From the NCBI GenBank assembly GCA_036563805.1, contig DATCLS010000044.1:51925-115924 (forward strand): a stretch of DNA of 64,000 nt. The letters run 5' to 3'. Below, in pieces: positions 7,749 to 16,296 of the stretch (position 1 is its first letter; each line of letters opens with the position of its first letter). The notes under the pieces are model-generated. The model did not search any database. It was not told the origin of the DNA and saw only the letters and a program-made list of their open reading frames with translations. The stretch is from DATCLS01 sp036563805. Lineage in GTDB: Bacteria > Actinomycetota > Acidimicrobiia > Acidimicrobiales > VFJN01. The position numbers and the translations under genes were made by a program.

Positions 7749-10586
7749 TCAGCCCTCCCCCGTCGTGCCGGCGGCGAGCGACCACTGGGCCTCGGCGGCC
7801 GGACCGCCGGTCGTCGGGGCGACGGCCGGCCCCGCCGCAGACGCCGTGGACCCCGCAGACCCCGTAAACCCCGCGGACGCCGCCGGGGCCGCCGCCCCCA
7901 CCGTCGGCGCCGGGGCGGCCACGCCCCCGCCGCCGGCGACCCGCATCACCCGCACGGCGGCCACCTTGTACAGCGGCTGCTTCGACACCGGATCCCAGGC
8001 CGTGATCGTCAGCTCGTTGGCCGCCCGCGGCGCCCGCCCGCCCTCCGGCCCGCCGGTCCGGCCGCCCGGCCCGCCGGGCCGAGCCCCACCGGCGCCGGCC
8101 CCGCCGGCCCCCGCCAGATCCCACGTCCCGTAATGGAACGGCACGAACACGACCCCGGGGCGCACCCCGCTCAGCCGGGCCCGGCCCTCGAGGGCGCCCC
8201 GCGCCGACTCCACCCGTACGACGTCGCCCTCTTCTACCCCGAGGGGCCGGGCGTCGTCCGGGCACAGCTCGACCCACACGTCGGGGGCGGCGGCGTGCAG
8301 CTGCGGGGCCCGGGCGGTCTTGGTCCGGGTGTGGAACTGGTAGACGGTCCGCCCGGTGGTGAGGACGAGCGGGCGGTCGTCGGTCGGGACCTCCGGCGAC
8401 GCCTCGTACTCGACGGCGTGGAGGAACGCCCGCCCGCCCGGCTCCTTGGCCCGGTACTCGTCCGCGCTGAACGCCGCCCCCGAGGCCAGGTCATGCCCGT
8501 AGGTCTCGCAGTAGGCGGGGTCGGTGTTGAACCGGCCGTCCGCGTACAGGCGCTCGGCGCCGACGGGCGGTGCCGGCGCCCCCAGGCGCCCGGCCGGGCA
8601 CGGCCACTGGATCCCGCTCCCGCCCCGCAACGCCGCGTAGGTGATCCCGCTGTAGTCGCAGGGCCGGCCCCGCGAGCACGCCTTCCACGCCTCGAACGCC
8701 GTCTCGGGCCCGTCCCACCGCATCAGCGGGGCGCCGTCCCGGTCCCGGAACCCCATCCGCCGGGCGTAATCGAGGAAGATGTCGAGGTCGGCCCGGGCGT
8801 CGCCCGGCGGCTCGACCGCCTTCTCGGACAGGTGGACGGTGCGGTCGGCGTTGGTGAACGTCCCGGTCTTCTCGCCCCAGGTGGCGGCGGGTAGCACGAC
8901 GTCGGCCAGCTCGGCGGTCTCGGTGAAAAAGATGTCCTGCACGACCACGAGCAGGTCCTCCCGGGCGAGGATGCGCCGGATCCGGGCCAGCTCGGGCAGC
9001 GACACCGCCGGGTTGGTGGCCGAGATCCACAGCAGCCCGAGCGACCCCTGCTCGGCGTACCGGAAGATCTGCATGGCGTGAGTCGGCGGCGCCCAGTGGG
9101 GGATGGTCGTCTCGTCGACGTTCCACAGCCGGGCGAGCTGGCGCACATGCTCCGGGTTGTCCCAGTTGCGCATGCCGGGCAGGTCGCCGTCAGCCCCGGT
9201 CTCCCGGGTGTTCTGGGCGGTCGGCTGCCCGTTCATCTGCAGGACCCCGGCGCCGGGTCGGCCGATCATCCCCCGCAGCAGGTGGACGTTGTTGACCTGG
9301 CAGGCGGCCGCCGTCGCCTGGTTGGACTGGTAGAAGCCCTGCAGGACGGTCGACAGGAGCCGGTCGGCCGTGCCCAGGATCGCGGCGGCGGCCTCGAGCT
9401 CCGCCTCCGCCACGCCGCACAGGGCGGCGACCCGGCCGGGAGGATAGGCGGCGGTGACCCGCTCGAGCTCCTCGACGCCCAGGGTGTGGGCCCGCACGTA
9501 GCCCTCGTCGACCCGGCCCCGGGCGAACAGCAGGTGGATGAGCCCGTTCATCAGCGCCTGGTTGGTGCCGGGCCGGACGGCGAGGTGGACGTCGGCCTCC
9601 CGGGCCGGCACCGTCGACCGGGGGTCGGCCACCACCAGCGCCGGCGGGTCGGGCCCGAGGCGCCGGTCGAGCATCCGCGCCCACAGCACGGTCTGGGTCT
9701 CGGCCACGTTGTGGCCCCACAGGGCGAGGGCGTCGCAGTGATCGACGTCGGCGTACGAGGCCGGCTGGCCGTCGGTGCCGAAGCTGGCCTTGAGGGCGGC
9801 TGCGGCGGTGGCGGTGCACAGGCGGGTGTTGCCGTCCATGTGGGGCGTGCCGATGCCGGCCTTTCCGATGACGGCCAGCGTGTAGTACTCCTCCAGGAAC
9901 AGCTGGCCGCTGGTGTGGAAGCCGATGCGCCCCCACCCGCCGGGGCGGTCCAGCAGCTCCCGCGACCGGTCGACGACCCGACCCATCGCCGTGTCCCAGT
10001 CGGTCTCGACCAAGCGGCCGCCGTCCCGGACCAGCGGGGCCGTGAGCCGGTCGGGCGAGCCGTTGGCCTGCCAGCCGAACAGGTCCTTGGGACCGAGCCG
10101 GCCGTGGTTCACCCGGTCGTCCGCCCGGCCCCGGACGCCGACGATCCGCCCGTCCTTCACGGCGATGTCGAGGGCGTCGCCGTTGGAGTGGAGGATCGAT
10201 GCGCTCTGCACCCACCGGTCCACGTCCTCGGGACGGACCCCCGGCTCCAGGTAGGCGTCGACCCGGACCGGCCAGGGGCTCCGCGTCCCGAGCCCGCCGG
10301 GCAGCCGGACGCGGAGCGGCCCCGGGACCCGGGCGGCGAGCCGCGCGAGGCGCGGCGGCCGGCCGTAGGGCGTGGGCGGGCCCCATGGGTCGGCCACCCG
10401 ATCGGAGGTGCCGGACCGGAGCCCCGGCCGCGACCCGGACCGATCGGTGGCGCTGGGGGCCCGGCCGGCGGGCGCAGGGCCGGCGGCCGCGGCGGGCGCC
10501 CCGGACCCCCCGGACGCGGCGGCCTCCCCCGGTTCTCCCGCCCCGGGCGCCCCGGCGCGACGATGCGGCACTGAGGGTCGTGCCAT
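7749..10586 (-). CDS. Molybdopterin oxidoreductase (formate dehydrogenase/nitrate reductase superfamily) lacking the N-terminal [4Fe-4S] ligands
   Basis: This 945-residue protein has the catalytic DMSO-reductase-family core, including NTRLCTATAAAALKASFGTD, where Cys about 257 corresponds to the molybdenum ligand of Nap/Fdh-type enzymes. It also has GQPTAQNTRETGADGDLPGM and a C-terminal molydopterin dinucleotide-binding domain (VLTTGRTVYQFHTRTKT). At the site of the usual CxxC cluster motif it reads QSASILHSNGDALDI (about 127-141), and the later GRLCPKG is GRLGPKD. The cluster therefore seems absent. Residues 1-110 are a Pro/Ala/Gly-rich extension. The ATG at 10586 follows GGGGAAG. Electron partners are not encoded nearby. 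Substrate unknown. Confidence 0.88.
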   Translation of the reverse strand: MARPSVPHRRAGAPGAGEPGEAAASGGSGAPAAAAGPAPAGRAPSATDRSGSRPGLRSGTSDRVADPWGPPTPYGRPPRLARLAARVPGPLRVRLPGGLGTRSPWPVRVDAYLEPGVRPEDVDRWVQSASILHSNGDALDIAVKDGRIVGVRGRADDRVNHGRLGPKDLFGWQANGSPDRLTAPLVRDGGRLVETDWDTAMGRVVDRSRELLDRPGGWGRIGFHTSGQLFLEEYYTLAVIGKAGIGTPHMDGNTRLCTATAAAALKASFGTDGQPASYADVDHCDALALWGHNVAETQTVLWARMLDRRLGPDPPALVVADPRSTVPAREADVHLAVRPGTNQALMNGLIHLLFARGRVDEGYVRAHTLGVEELERVTAAYPPGRVAALCGVAEAELEAAAAILGTADRLLSTVLQGFYQSNQATAAACQVNNVHLLRGMIGRPGAGVLQMNGQPTAQNTRETGADGDLPGMRNWDNPEHVRQLARLWNVDETTIPHWAPPTHAMQIFRYAEQGSLGLLWISATNPAVSLPELARIRRILAREDLLVVVQDIFFTETAELADVVLPAATWGEKTGTFTNADRTVHLSEKAVEPPGDARADLDIFLDYARRMGFRDRDGAPLMRWDGPETAFEAWKACSRGRPCDYSGITYAALRGGSGIQWPCPAGRLGAPAPPVGAERLYADGRFNTDPAYCETYGHDLASGAAFSADEYRAKEPGGRAFLHAVEYEASPEVPTDDRPLVLTTGRTVYQFHTRTKTARAPQLHAAAPDVWVELCPDDARPLGVEEGDVVRVESARGALEGRARLSGVRPGVVFVPFHYGTWDLAGAGGAGAGGARPGGPGGRTGGPEGGRAPRAANELTITAWDPVSKQPLYKVAAVRVMRVAGGGGVAAPAPTVGAAAPAASAGFTGSAGSTASAAGPAVAPTTGGPAAEAQWSLAAGTTGEG

Positions 10587-10692
10587 GCTCGCGGCTTCCC
10601 CGGCGGCCACCGCCGGAAACGAACGGCCGGATCCGGCACATCAGACCGACGATCCGAGCCCGTATCCGCAGGCGACGCACTAGGGTGACCAA

Positions 10693-11475
10693 ATGAGACC
10701 CGTGGACGTGCTGGGACTCAACGTCGAGGCGGCCAGCGGTGGGCCTCTCGTCCTGCTGCGGGAGCACGATGCTCCCTACAGGGTGCTTCCGATGGCCATT
10801 GGCACGCCCGAGGCCATCGCCATCGGCTTGGCCCTGGGCCACGAGGTGCCGCCCCGGCCGCTGACCCACGACCTGCTGGCGACGCTGATCCACGACCTCC
10901 ACGCCCAGGTCGACCACGTCGAGGTGACCGAGCTGCGCGAGGGCACGTTCCACGCCGAGCTGACGCTGCGGGGCCCGACCGGTGTGCGGCGGCTCGACAG
11001 CCGCCCGTCCGACGCCATCGCGCTGGCGCTGCGGGTCGACGCCCCCGTCTACGTCAGCGAGGAGGTCCTCGACGAGGCCGGGGCCATCCTGCAGGTCGTC
11101 TCCGAGGACGATCTGGCCGACGACGACCTCGCCGCCGAGGACGAGGCGGTCGACGAGGAGGTCATCGAGGCCGAGGTGGCCCGGTTCCGGGCCCTGCTCG
11201 ACGACATCGACCCCGCCCGGCTCGCCGACATCGGCGACATCGCCGACGCGGTCCGGGACGCGGACGTGGAGGCGCCGGCTCCCGCCGCGGGCACGGCCGA
11301 GGCCGGCGAGGGCGAGGTGGACGCAGTCGATGACGACGAGGACGACGACATCGACGACGGCATCCGCACCGTCGACGACCTCGACGACCTGGACGCGGCC
11401 GGCGACGAGGACCCCGACGACGTCGGCGACGCCGGCGACGAGGACGACGGCCCGGGCGGTCCCACCCGGCCCTGA
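10693..11475 (+). CDS. DUF151 bifunctional nuclease-family protein with long acidic tail
   Basis: Residues 1-135 match the bifunctional nuclease (BFN/DUF151) family: MRPVDVLGLNVEA, VLPMAIGTPEAIAIGLAL, RPLTHDLLATLI, and RRLDSRPSDAIALALRVDAP. Family members have been linked to DNase/RNase activity, but activity here is unproven. A helix-forming stretch (VARFRALLDDIDPARLADI) follows, then an acidic tail made largely of Asp and Glu to residue 260. TAGGGT lies 6 nt before the ATG, suggesting a leaderless transcript. The tail is longer than in typical members of about 150 residues. Confidence 0.85.
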   Translation: MRPVDVLGLNVEAASGGPLVLLREHDAPYRVLPMAIGTPEAIAIGLALGHEVPPRPLTHDLLATLIHDLHAQVDHVEVTELREGTFHAELTLRGPTGVRRLDSRPSDAIALALRVDAPVYVSEEVLDEAGAILQVVSEDDLADDDLAAEDEAVDEEVIEAEVARFRALLDDIDPARLADIGDIADAVRDADVEAPAPAAGTAEAGEGEVDAVDDDEDDDIDDGIRTVDDLDDLDAAGDEDPDDVGDAGDEDDGPGGPTRP

Positions 11476-11482
11476 GCCCGGT

Positions 11483-11511
11483 GGGCGGGGCCGCCCCCGT
11501 CGGCCCCGCCC
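11483..11511 (+). terminator. Strong hairpin after the DUF151 gene
   Basis: GGGCGGGGCCG (11483-11493) pairs perfectly with CGGCCCCGCCC (11501-11511) around a 7-nt loop, 7 bp past the stop codon. No T-tract follows. Confidence 0.55.
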
Positions 11512-11803
11512 GTTCCGCCGTCTCTGCCGCCCGGCCACGACGGCGCGCCGACCGGACCCCCACAGGGGCACGCCAAAGCCGGAGATCCCATGGACCCCTC
11601 ACCTCCCAGCGGATGGCGGGGGTCTGACGGAAGTCGGCTCCTCACGGCCCCCCGGCGCCTGCCTAGCTCCCCCCGTCTCTTACAGCGATACTGCAACCGT
11701 AAGGCCTGTGGAGCAAGGGTCGTCAAGGAGTCGAGCGCGGTCGACAAGCGCCGGTCGCCGGCCGTCGCTGTCTGCTCGGGCTGCTGCGGCCGGCGGTCCC
11801 GTG
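11512..11803. other. Intergenic stretch between convergent genes, with an unexplained inverted repeat
   Basis: I see no convincing gene. CTTAC and GTAAG (11679-11703) flank a core containing CAG and CTG halves, all in unusually AT-rich sequence for this window. It looks like a regulator site or a promoter of an RNA, yet both neighbours end here. Confidence 0.3.
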
Positions 11804-12643
11804 TCAGGGCATCAGCTCGGCCCGGCCGTGGGTGATCACGGTGGCGCCGGCGCACTCGGCCTCGAACGCGCACCCGAGCCGGCCGGCGTCGTACAGGCGC
11901 ACCTGCAGCCGCTCGCCCAGGTACGTTGGAGCGGCGAAGCGGACGGCCACGCGCCGGACCCGGGCCGGGTCGCCGTCCGCCACCACTTGGACGACGCCCT
12001 GGGCGCACAGTGCCATCGTGCACAGGCCGTGGAGGAAGACCCGGTCGGCGCCGCTCCGGCGGGCCGCCGCCGCGTCGAAGTGGTGGCCGGACCAGTCGCC
12101 CGACACCTCGGCGTAGCGGCGCGCCATCCCGCGGTCGACCAGCGTCGTCCAGGTCCCGAGCGGCCGTTCGCGGGCCTCCTCCGGAAAGGCGTGGTCGGGG
12201 GCCCGGAGGCCGACGGCCGCGCAGGTCACGCCCAGGTAGACGGTCGTCCACCACTGTTCGGCCACCACGTCGTCCCTTGCGTCGACCGCGGTGTAGCGCA
12301 ACGTGACCAGCGAGTTGCGCCCGGCCGGGCGGGAGCCGTGGGCCTCCACCCAGATCCGCAGCGGCTCGCCGGGCTCGATCGGGCGGTGGAGGACGACGTC
12401 GTGCTCGCCGTGGACGCCGCCCGCCGCCGCCCGCTGGAGCTCGGCGGGCACGGCGGCGTCCCGCCCCGCGTTCTGGGCCTCCCAGATCTGGGTCACGATC
12501 GCCACCGGCGGGACGACGGCCCCGGTTCGGACCGCCGCCGACGGGTCGCGGGTGGCGGTGGCGTACCGGCGCAGCAGGTCGGCGCCGAGGCGGGCGGGAA
12601 ACGGTCCCCGTCGGACCCCGACGGTCACCCCCGGGATCGCCAT
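11804..12643 (-). CDS. MaoC-like double-hotdog acyl-CoA hydratase/dehydratase
   Basis: The 279-residue protein has two hotdog units. The N-terminal one is FAS1-dehydratase-like (about 15-135: FPARLGADLLRRYATATRDP). The C-terminal one carries a MaoC hydratase motif (VSGDWSGHHFDAAAARRSGA, then VFLHGLC), keeping the catalytic Asp and His. Family members hydrate 2-enoyl-CoA or dehydrate 3-hydroxyacyl-CoA. The ATG at 12643 lies 17 bp after the stop of the upstream TetR gene, so the two form an operon and the enzyme is probably under that regulator. Acyl chain unknown. Confidence 0.82.
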   Translation of the reverse strand: MAIPGVTVGVRRGPFPARLGADLLRRYATATRDPSAAVRTGAVVPPVAIVTQIWEAQNAGRDAAVPAELQRAAAGGVHGEHDVVLHRPIEPGEPLRIWVEAHGSRPAGRNSLVTLRYTAVDARDDVVAEQWWTTVYLGVTCAAVGLRAPDHAFPEEARERPLGTWTTLVDRGMARRYAEVSGDWSGHHFDAAAARRSGADRVFLHGLCTMALCAQGVVQVVADGDPARVRRVAVRFAAPTYLGERLQVRLYDAGRLGCAFEAECAGATVITHGRAELMP

Positions 12644-12660
12644 GGCGACGTGCGGGTCGG

Positions 12661-13368
12661 TCAGGGCGCCTGCTCGTGCAGGCCGATGGCGTTGGCCCAC
12701 AGGCGGGTCAGCTGGTCGACAGCCGTGTCGAAGTCGTACTCCGCCCACCCTTCGACCAGCCACAGCTCGCTGAACCGCCCCACCATCGAGCCCAGGGCCA
12801 CGGCGGCCAGCTCGGGATCGACCTCGGGGTCGGCCAGGCCCCGCTCCTGCAGCCGGCGGATCGAGCGCTCGGCCCGCTCCGCGAAGTGCTTCTGCCGGCG
12901 GACGCGGGCGTCGTTCACGTGGGGGTCGTAGCGGGACACCTCTTCGATCACACCCATGATCCGGGCGTTGTCGCGGTACCGCTCGAGATAGCGCCGGTTG
13001 GCCCGCCGGATGCGCTCGAGCTCGGAGAGCTCGGTGGGCTCGGCCTCGGTGTCCGACGATCGGCCGGCGCTCGCCTGACCGTCGCCTTCTCGGCCGTCGC
13101 CGTCGTCGGGCTCCGCCCGACCCGTGAGCAGGGCCTCCTGGGCGTCGGCCACCTCGCGGAAGATCTGCTCCTTGGAGTCGAAGTAGTGGTAGAAGGACCC
13201 GTGCGACAGCCCGGCCCGCTCGGCGATGTCGGTGATGCGCGCCTCGAGGAAGCCGGCCTCTTCGAACACCGCCTTGGCCGCCTCCAGCAGCCGGGCGCGG
13301 GTCCGCGCCCCCTTGCGCGACCGGGGAGCCACGGGAGCCTGCACATCCGATGCCCTGGAACGCGGCAC
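12661..13368 (-). CDS. TetR-family transcriptional regulator
   Basis: The 235-residue protein has an N-terminal TetR domain at about residues 18-65 (RARLLEAAKAVFEEAGFLEA, then ITDIAERAGLSHGSFYHYFD) and a helical ligand domain. Residues about 83-110 are a hydrophilic low-complexity insertion. The GTG at 13368 is favoured because TACAGT lies 6 nt upstream, a leaderless pattern. It heads an operon with the hotdog dehydratase and is divergent from the hydroxyacid dehydrogenase, so it could regulate both. Its ligand may be an acyl-CoA, by analogy only. Confidence 0.88.
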   Translation of the reverse strand: MPRSRASDVQAPVAPRSRKGARTRARLLEAAKAVFEEAGFLEARITDIAERAGLSHGSFYHYFDSKEQIFREVADAQEALLTGRAEPDDGDGREGDGQASAGRSSDTEAEPTELSELERIRRANRRYLERYRDNARIMGVIEEVSRYDPHVNDARVRRQKHFAERAERSIRRLQERGLADPEVDPELAAVALGSMVGRFSELWLVEGWAEYDFDTAVDQLTRLWANAIGLHEQAP

Positions 13369-13475
13369 GCCCCAACTGTACGACCGGGAGCTTCGGGCGG
13401 CGGCGCATCGTGGCGACCCGGCGCCAGACTGCGACGGCGCCGGCCGGCGTCGCGGTCACGGAGGGAGTGCAACAG

Positions 13476-14519
13476 GTGCGGATGGCAGACGGAGCCGGGA
13501 CGGTGGTGACGATCCTGAGCTCGATGGTGGCGCCAGAGGCGGCGCGGGCCCGGCTGGAGGCGGTCGCCCCCGGCGTCGAGGTCCACGCCGTGCCGTACCG
13601 GGAGAGCGCGGCGCTGCGCAACGCCCGGGCGACCGGCCGGACGACGGCTGAGGACCGGGCGACCGCGCCGGTCCTGTCCGACGCCGACTGGGCCGTGCTC
13701 GAGCGCACGACGGCCGTCTTGGCGCTCGACCTGCCGGAGGGGCTCGTCGAGCGGGCGACCGCGCTCCGCTGGGTCCAGCTCATCGGCGCCGGCGCCGACC
13801 ACCTCGACCTGGCCGCGCTGGCCGGGCGCGGCGTGGTGGTCACCAACGCCAGCGGGGTGACGGCGGCACCGATCGCCGAGTTCGTGCTCGGACGGCTGCT
13901 CCAGGTGTGGAAGCACCTGCGCGAGGTGGACGGGCTACAGCGGGCGCGCCGGTGGGAGCCGCGCTTCGGCCGCCGCGTCGCCGGGCTCACGCTTGGGGTG
14001 GTCGGGCTCGGCGCCATCGGGCGGGCGACCGCCCGGCGGGCCCGGGCCTTCGACATGCAGGTGCTCGCCACCCGGCGGCGGGCCGGCCCGGGCGACACCG
14101 ACCCCGACGTCGACGAGCTGCTCCCCGCCGCGGCGCTCGACGAGATGCTCGGCCGGTGCGACGCGGTCGTGATCGCGGCCCCGGCCACGGCCGAGACCAA
14201 GGGCCTGTTCGACGCCGGGCGGATCGCCCGGATGAAGCCCGGGGCCGTGCTGTGCAACGTCGCCCGGGGCTCGCTGGTCGACCAGGCGGCGGTGGTGGCC
14301 GCCCTGGAGTCGGGGCACCTGGGCGCGGCGGTGCTCGACGTCACCGACCCCGAGCCGGCGCCGCCCGACAGCCCCCTGTGGACCGCCGCGAACTGCTACC
14401 TGTCGGCCCACACCGCCGTGTCGCTCGAGGGCTACGACGAGGCCGTCCTCGACCTCATGGCCGCCAACCTGGCCCGATTCCTGCGCGGCGAGCCCCTCGC
14501 CAACCAGCTCGCACCCTAG
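13476..14519 (+). CDS. D-2-hydroxyacid dehydrogenase
   Basis: The 347-residue NAD(P)-dependent enzyme has the nucleotide-binding loop GVVGLGAIGRATARRA at about 171-186. The three catalytic residues of the family are present: Arg in NVARGSLVD, Glu in VTDPEPAPPDSPLW and His in LSAHTAVS. It should interconvert a 2-oxoacid and a D-2-hydroxyacid in the cytosol. GGAGGGA lies about 9 nt before the GTG at 13476; an in-frame ATG two codons later is the alternative. It is divergent from the TetR gene. The N-terminal substrate domain is variable, so specificity is open. Confidence 0.87.
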   Translation: MRMADGAGTVVTILSSMVAPEAARARLEAVAPGVEVHAVPYRESAALRNARATGRTTAEDRATAPVLSDADWAVLERTTAVLALDLPEGLVERATALRWVQLIGAGADHLDLAALAGRGVVVTNASGVTAAPIAEFVLGRLLQVWKHLREVDGLQRARRWEPRFGRRVAGLTLGVVGLGAIGRATARRARAFDMQVLATRRRAGPGDTDPDVDELLPAAALDEMLGRCDAVVIAAPATAETKGLFDAGRIARMKPGAVLCNVARGSLVDQAAVVAALESGHLGAAVLDVTDPEPAPPDSPLWTAANCYLSAHTAVSLEGYDEAVLDLMAANLARFLRGEPLANQLAP

Positions 14520-14674
14520 ACGCCCGGCTCCCGGCCGCACCCATCCTCGCTCCTCGGCTCGACGCCTGGGCCCGGCACGGCTCGACCGGTGGCCGACGGC
14601 ACGCTGGCGCCCCGCCGGGCAGCGACAGCCCGGACAGCGGGGGTTGGCGGGGGTGGGGGCGGGTAGCCGAGGGT

Positions 14675-14863
14675 ATGGCCCCCAGCCCCGAAGAGATGCA
14701 GCAGAGCATCGACCAGCTCGGCCGGGACACCGCGGCCGTGCGGGAGAAGGCCGAGGCCGATGGCCTCCTACCCGAGGACGACCCCGCCGAGCGACAGCCC
14801 ACGCTGGCCGACCCCGACCCGGTGCGGGCCGACGACGAGCTGCCCGGCTCGGCCACCGGTTGA
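14675..14863 (+). CDS. Small acidic hydrophilic protein
   Basis: This 62-residue protein begins MAPSPEEMQQSIDQLGRDTA and continues with an acidic, Pro-rich tail ending DDELPGSATG. There is no membrane segment or Cys. The helical start followed by a disordered tail is a common form of small actinobacterial proteins. A second similar acidic gene follows 22 bp downstream on the same strand, which supports both being real. Function unknown. Confidence 0.55.
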   Translation: MAPSPEEMQQSIDQLGRDTAAVREKAEADGLLPEDDPAERQPTLADPDPVRADDELPGSATG

Positions 14864-14885
14864 CCCGGCCGAGCCGAGGACCGAC

Positions 14886-15062
14886 ATGAGCGACACCGAC
14901 CGCGACACGGACGACACCGACGACCGCCAGCAGGAGCCCCTGCCGGCCAGCGACCAGGCCCCGAACGCCGAGGTCGTGCTGGACGAGGACCTCGACGACG
15001 CCGAGCCCGCCGAGGAGGCGGCGGAGCACGTCGAGCGCCTGGAGCGGCACGACGACCGGTAG
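14886..15062 (+). CDS. Small highly acidic protein
   Basis: This 58-residue protein starts MSDTDRDTDDTDDRQQEPLP and ends in a short amphipathic helix rich in Glu, Ala, His and Arg (AEEAAEHVERLERHDDR). GAGCCGAGGACC just before the ATG is a plausible ribosome binding site. It is co-directional with the preceding small gene. It is probably mostly disordered. No family recognised. Confidence 0.5.
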   Translation: MSDTDRDTDDTDDRQQEPLPASDQAPNAEVVLDEDLDDAEPAEEAAEHVERLERHDDR

Positions 15063-15117
15063 CCGCCCGACGGCCGGCAACGCCGGTGCCTGCCCACCGG
15101 TCTGTAGAGCGTTGTTC

Positions 15118-15182
15118 TACTAAACGAGCATATGTAGTATCCGACCAGGGCTCGCAGGGGGCGGGCCACGGGAGGGGGGATC
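15118..15182 (+). promoter_or_regulatory. Promoter and putative operator for the phosphotransferase gene
   Basis: An AT-rich stretch contains the inverted repeat TACTA-N12-TAGTA (15118-15139). A -10-like TAGTAT (15135-15140) overlaps one arm. GGAGGGGGG sits just before the ATG at 15183. A repressor binding the repeat would block the promoter. Confidence 0.45.
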
Positions 15183-16214
15183 ATGCTCGTCCGCACGCCG
15201 GTACCGCGGCAGCTCGAGGAGCTGCTGGATCCGACCTGGCTCACCGACGCGCTGGCCGACACCGCCGCCGGCGAGCGCGTCGTCGCCGTCGAGCAGGCGG
15301 ACTCGGTGCGCACCCTGGCAGAGAAGGTCCGCTTCACTGTCACGTTCGAGCGGCCGGGCGGTGAGCGCCGGGTCGAGCCCTACTGCGTCAAGGGCCACTT
15401 CGACGACAGCCCCAACACGCTGATGCCCGAGACCCGGTTCTACCGGGAGCTGCGCCCCCTCCTCGACGTCCGCACGCCCCGCGCCCACTACACGGGCATC
15501 GACGAGGAGTCCGGCCGGTCGCTCATCATCATGGACGACGTCGTGGCCCGGGGCGGCCGCTTCCTCAGCGCCCACACGCCCTACAACCTCGCCACCTGCC
15601 GCGACTCGCTCGAGCAGCTGGCCCGCCTGCACGCCGCCACCTGGGGCGACGACCGGTGGAACGTCGACTGGCTCCGGCCCCGCATCGCCTCCATGCGTCG
15701 CATGTACGCCACCGACCGCCTCCAGCAGCTGCTGGACGACGGCCGCGGCGGCCCCGACATGCCCGCCGACCTGCGCGACGCCCACGCGCTCGTCGCCGCC
15801 ATGGACAAGGCCGCCGAGGCGCCGGCAACGTGCGTCATCCACGGCGACACCCATTCCGGCAACGTCTACCTCGACGCCGAGGGCCGGGCCTCCTGGCTCG
15901 ACTGGCAGGTCACCCAGCGCGGGCACTGGTCGACCGACGTCAGCTACCACATCGCCACCGTCCTCGACATCGAGGACCGGCGGGCCCACGAGGCCGACCT
16001 CCTCCGCCACTACCTCGACGCGCTCCGCACCCACGGCGTCACCCCGCCGCCGTGGGACGAGGCCTGGGAGCGCTACACGCTCGGCTTCGTCCACGGCTGG
16101 TTCCTCTGGGTCATCACCCAGATCAGCTCGCGGGCCGTCGTGCTCATCCACATCCCGCGGCTGGCTGCGGCGCTGACGGACCACCGAACGTTCCGCCGCC
16201 TCGGCGTCGTCTGA
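15183..16214 (+). CDS. Aminoglycoside-phosphotransferase-like kinase
   Basis: The 343-residue protein has the APH-fold catalytic core: VIHGDTHSGNVYLD around residue 220 (HGDxxxxN loop) and SWLDWQ (metal-binding Asp) a few residues later. N-terminal features include LIIMDDVVARGG, the hinge region of ecdysteroid-kinase or phosphotransferase relatives. It should phosphorylate a small hydroxylated metabolite with ATP or GTP. In catabolic actinobacteria such kinases are often found with acyl-CoA dehydrogenases and P450s, and a P450 lies just downstream on the other strand. Confidence 0.8.
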   Translation: MLVRTPVPRQLEELLDPTWLTDALADTAAGERVVAVEQADSVRTLAEKVRFTVTFERPGGERRVEPYCVKGHFDDSPNTLMPETRFYRELRPLLDVRTPRAHYTGIDEESGRSLIIMDDVVARGGRFLSAHTPYNLATCRDSLEQLARLHAATWGDDRWNVDWLRPRIASMRRMYATDRLQQLLDDGRGGPDMPADLRDAHALVAAMDKAAEAPATCVIHGDTHSGNVYLDAEGRASWLDWQVTQRGHWSTDVSYHIATVLDIEDRRAHEADLLRHYLDALRTHGVTPPPWDEAWERYTLGFVHGWFLWVITQISSRAVVLIHIPRLAAALTDHRTFRRLGVV

Positions 16215-16253
16215 CCGACAACGAACGGGGGCCCGTCCGGGGCCCGGCGACCG

Positions 16254-16282
16254 GCCGGGCCCGGCCCCAGACCGGGCCCGGC
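16254..16282. terminator. Bidirectional hairpin between convergent kinase and P450 genes
   Basis: GCCGGGCCCGG (16254-16264) pairs perfectly with CCGGGCCCGGC (16272-16282) over a 7-nt loop. It lies midway between two convergent stops and may serve both. Confidence 0.55.
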
Positions 16283-16296
16283 ACGGACACAGCGCC

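Noticed and set aside
9190..11571. Long open frame on the minus strand across the molybdopterin and DUF151 genes
   Set aside because: It runs antisense to or out of frame with two strongly supported genes, is composed of Arg/Pro/Gly/Val without domain patterns, and is expected by chance in DNA this GC-rich.
11590..11835. 81-codon plus-strand frame in the intergenic stretch
   Set aside because: No ribosome binding site, biased Ser/Arg composition, and it runs into the hotdog gene on the other strand.
11804..14344. 846-codon minus-strand frame joining the hotdog protein to sequence upstream
   Set aside because: Only the last 280 codons resemble a protein family; the upstream part is the out-of-frame shadow of the TetR and dehydrogenase genes.
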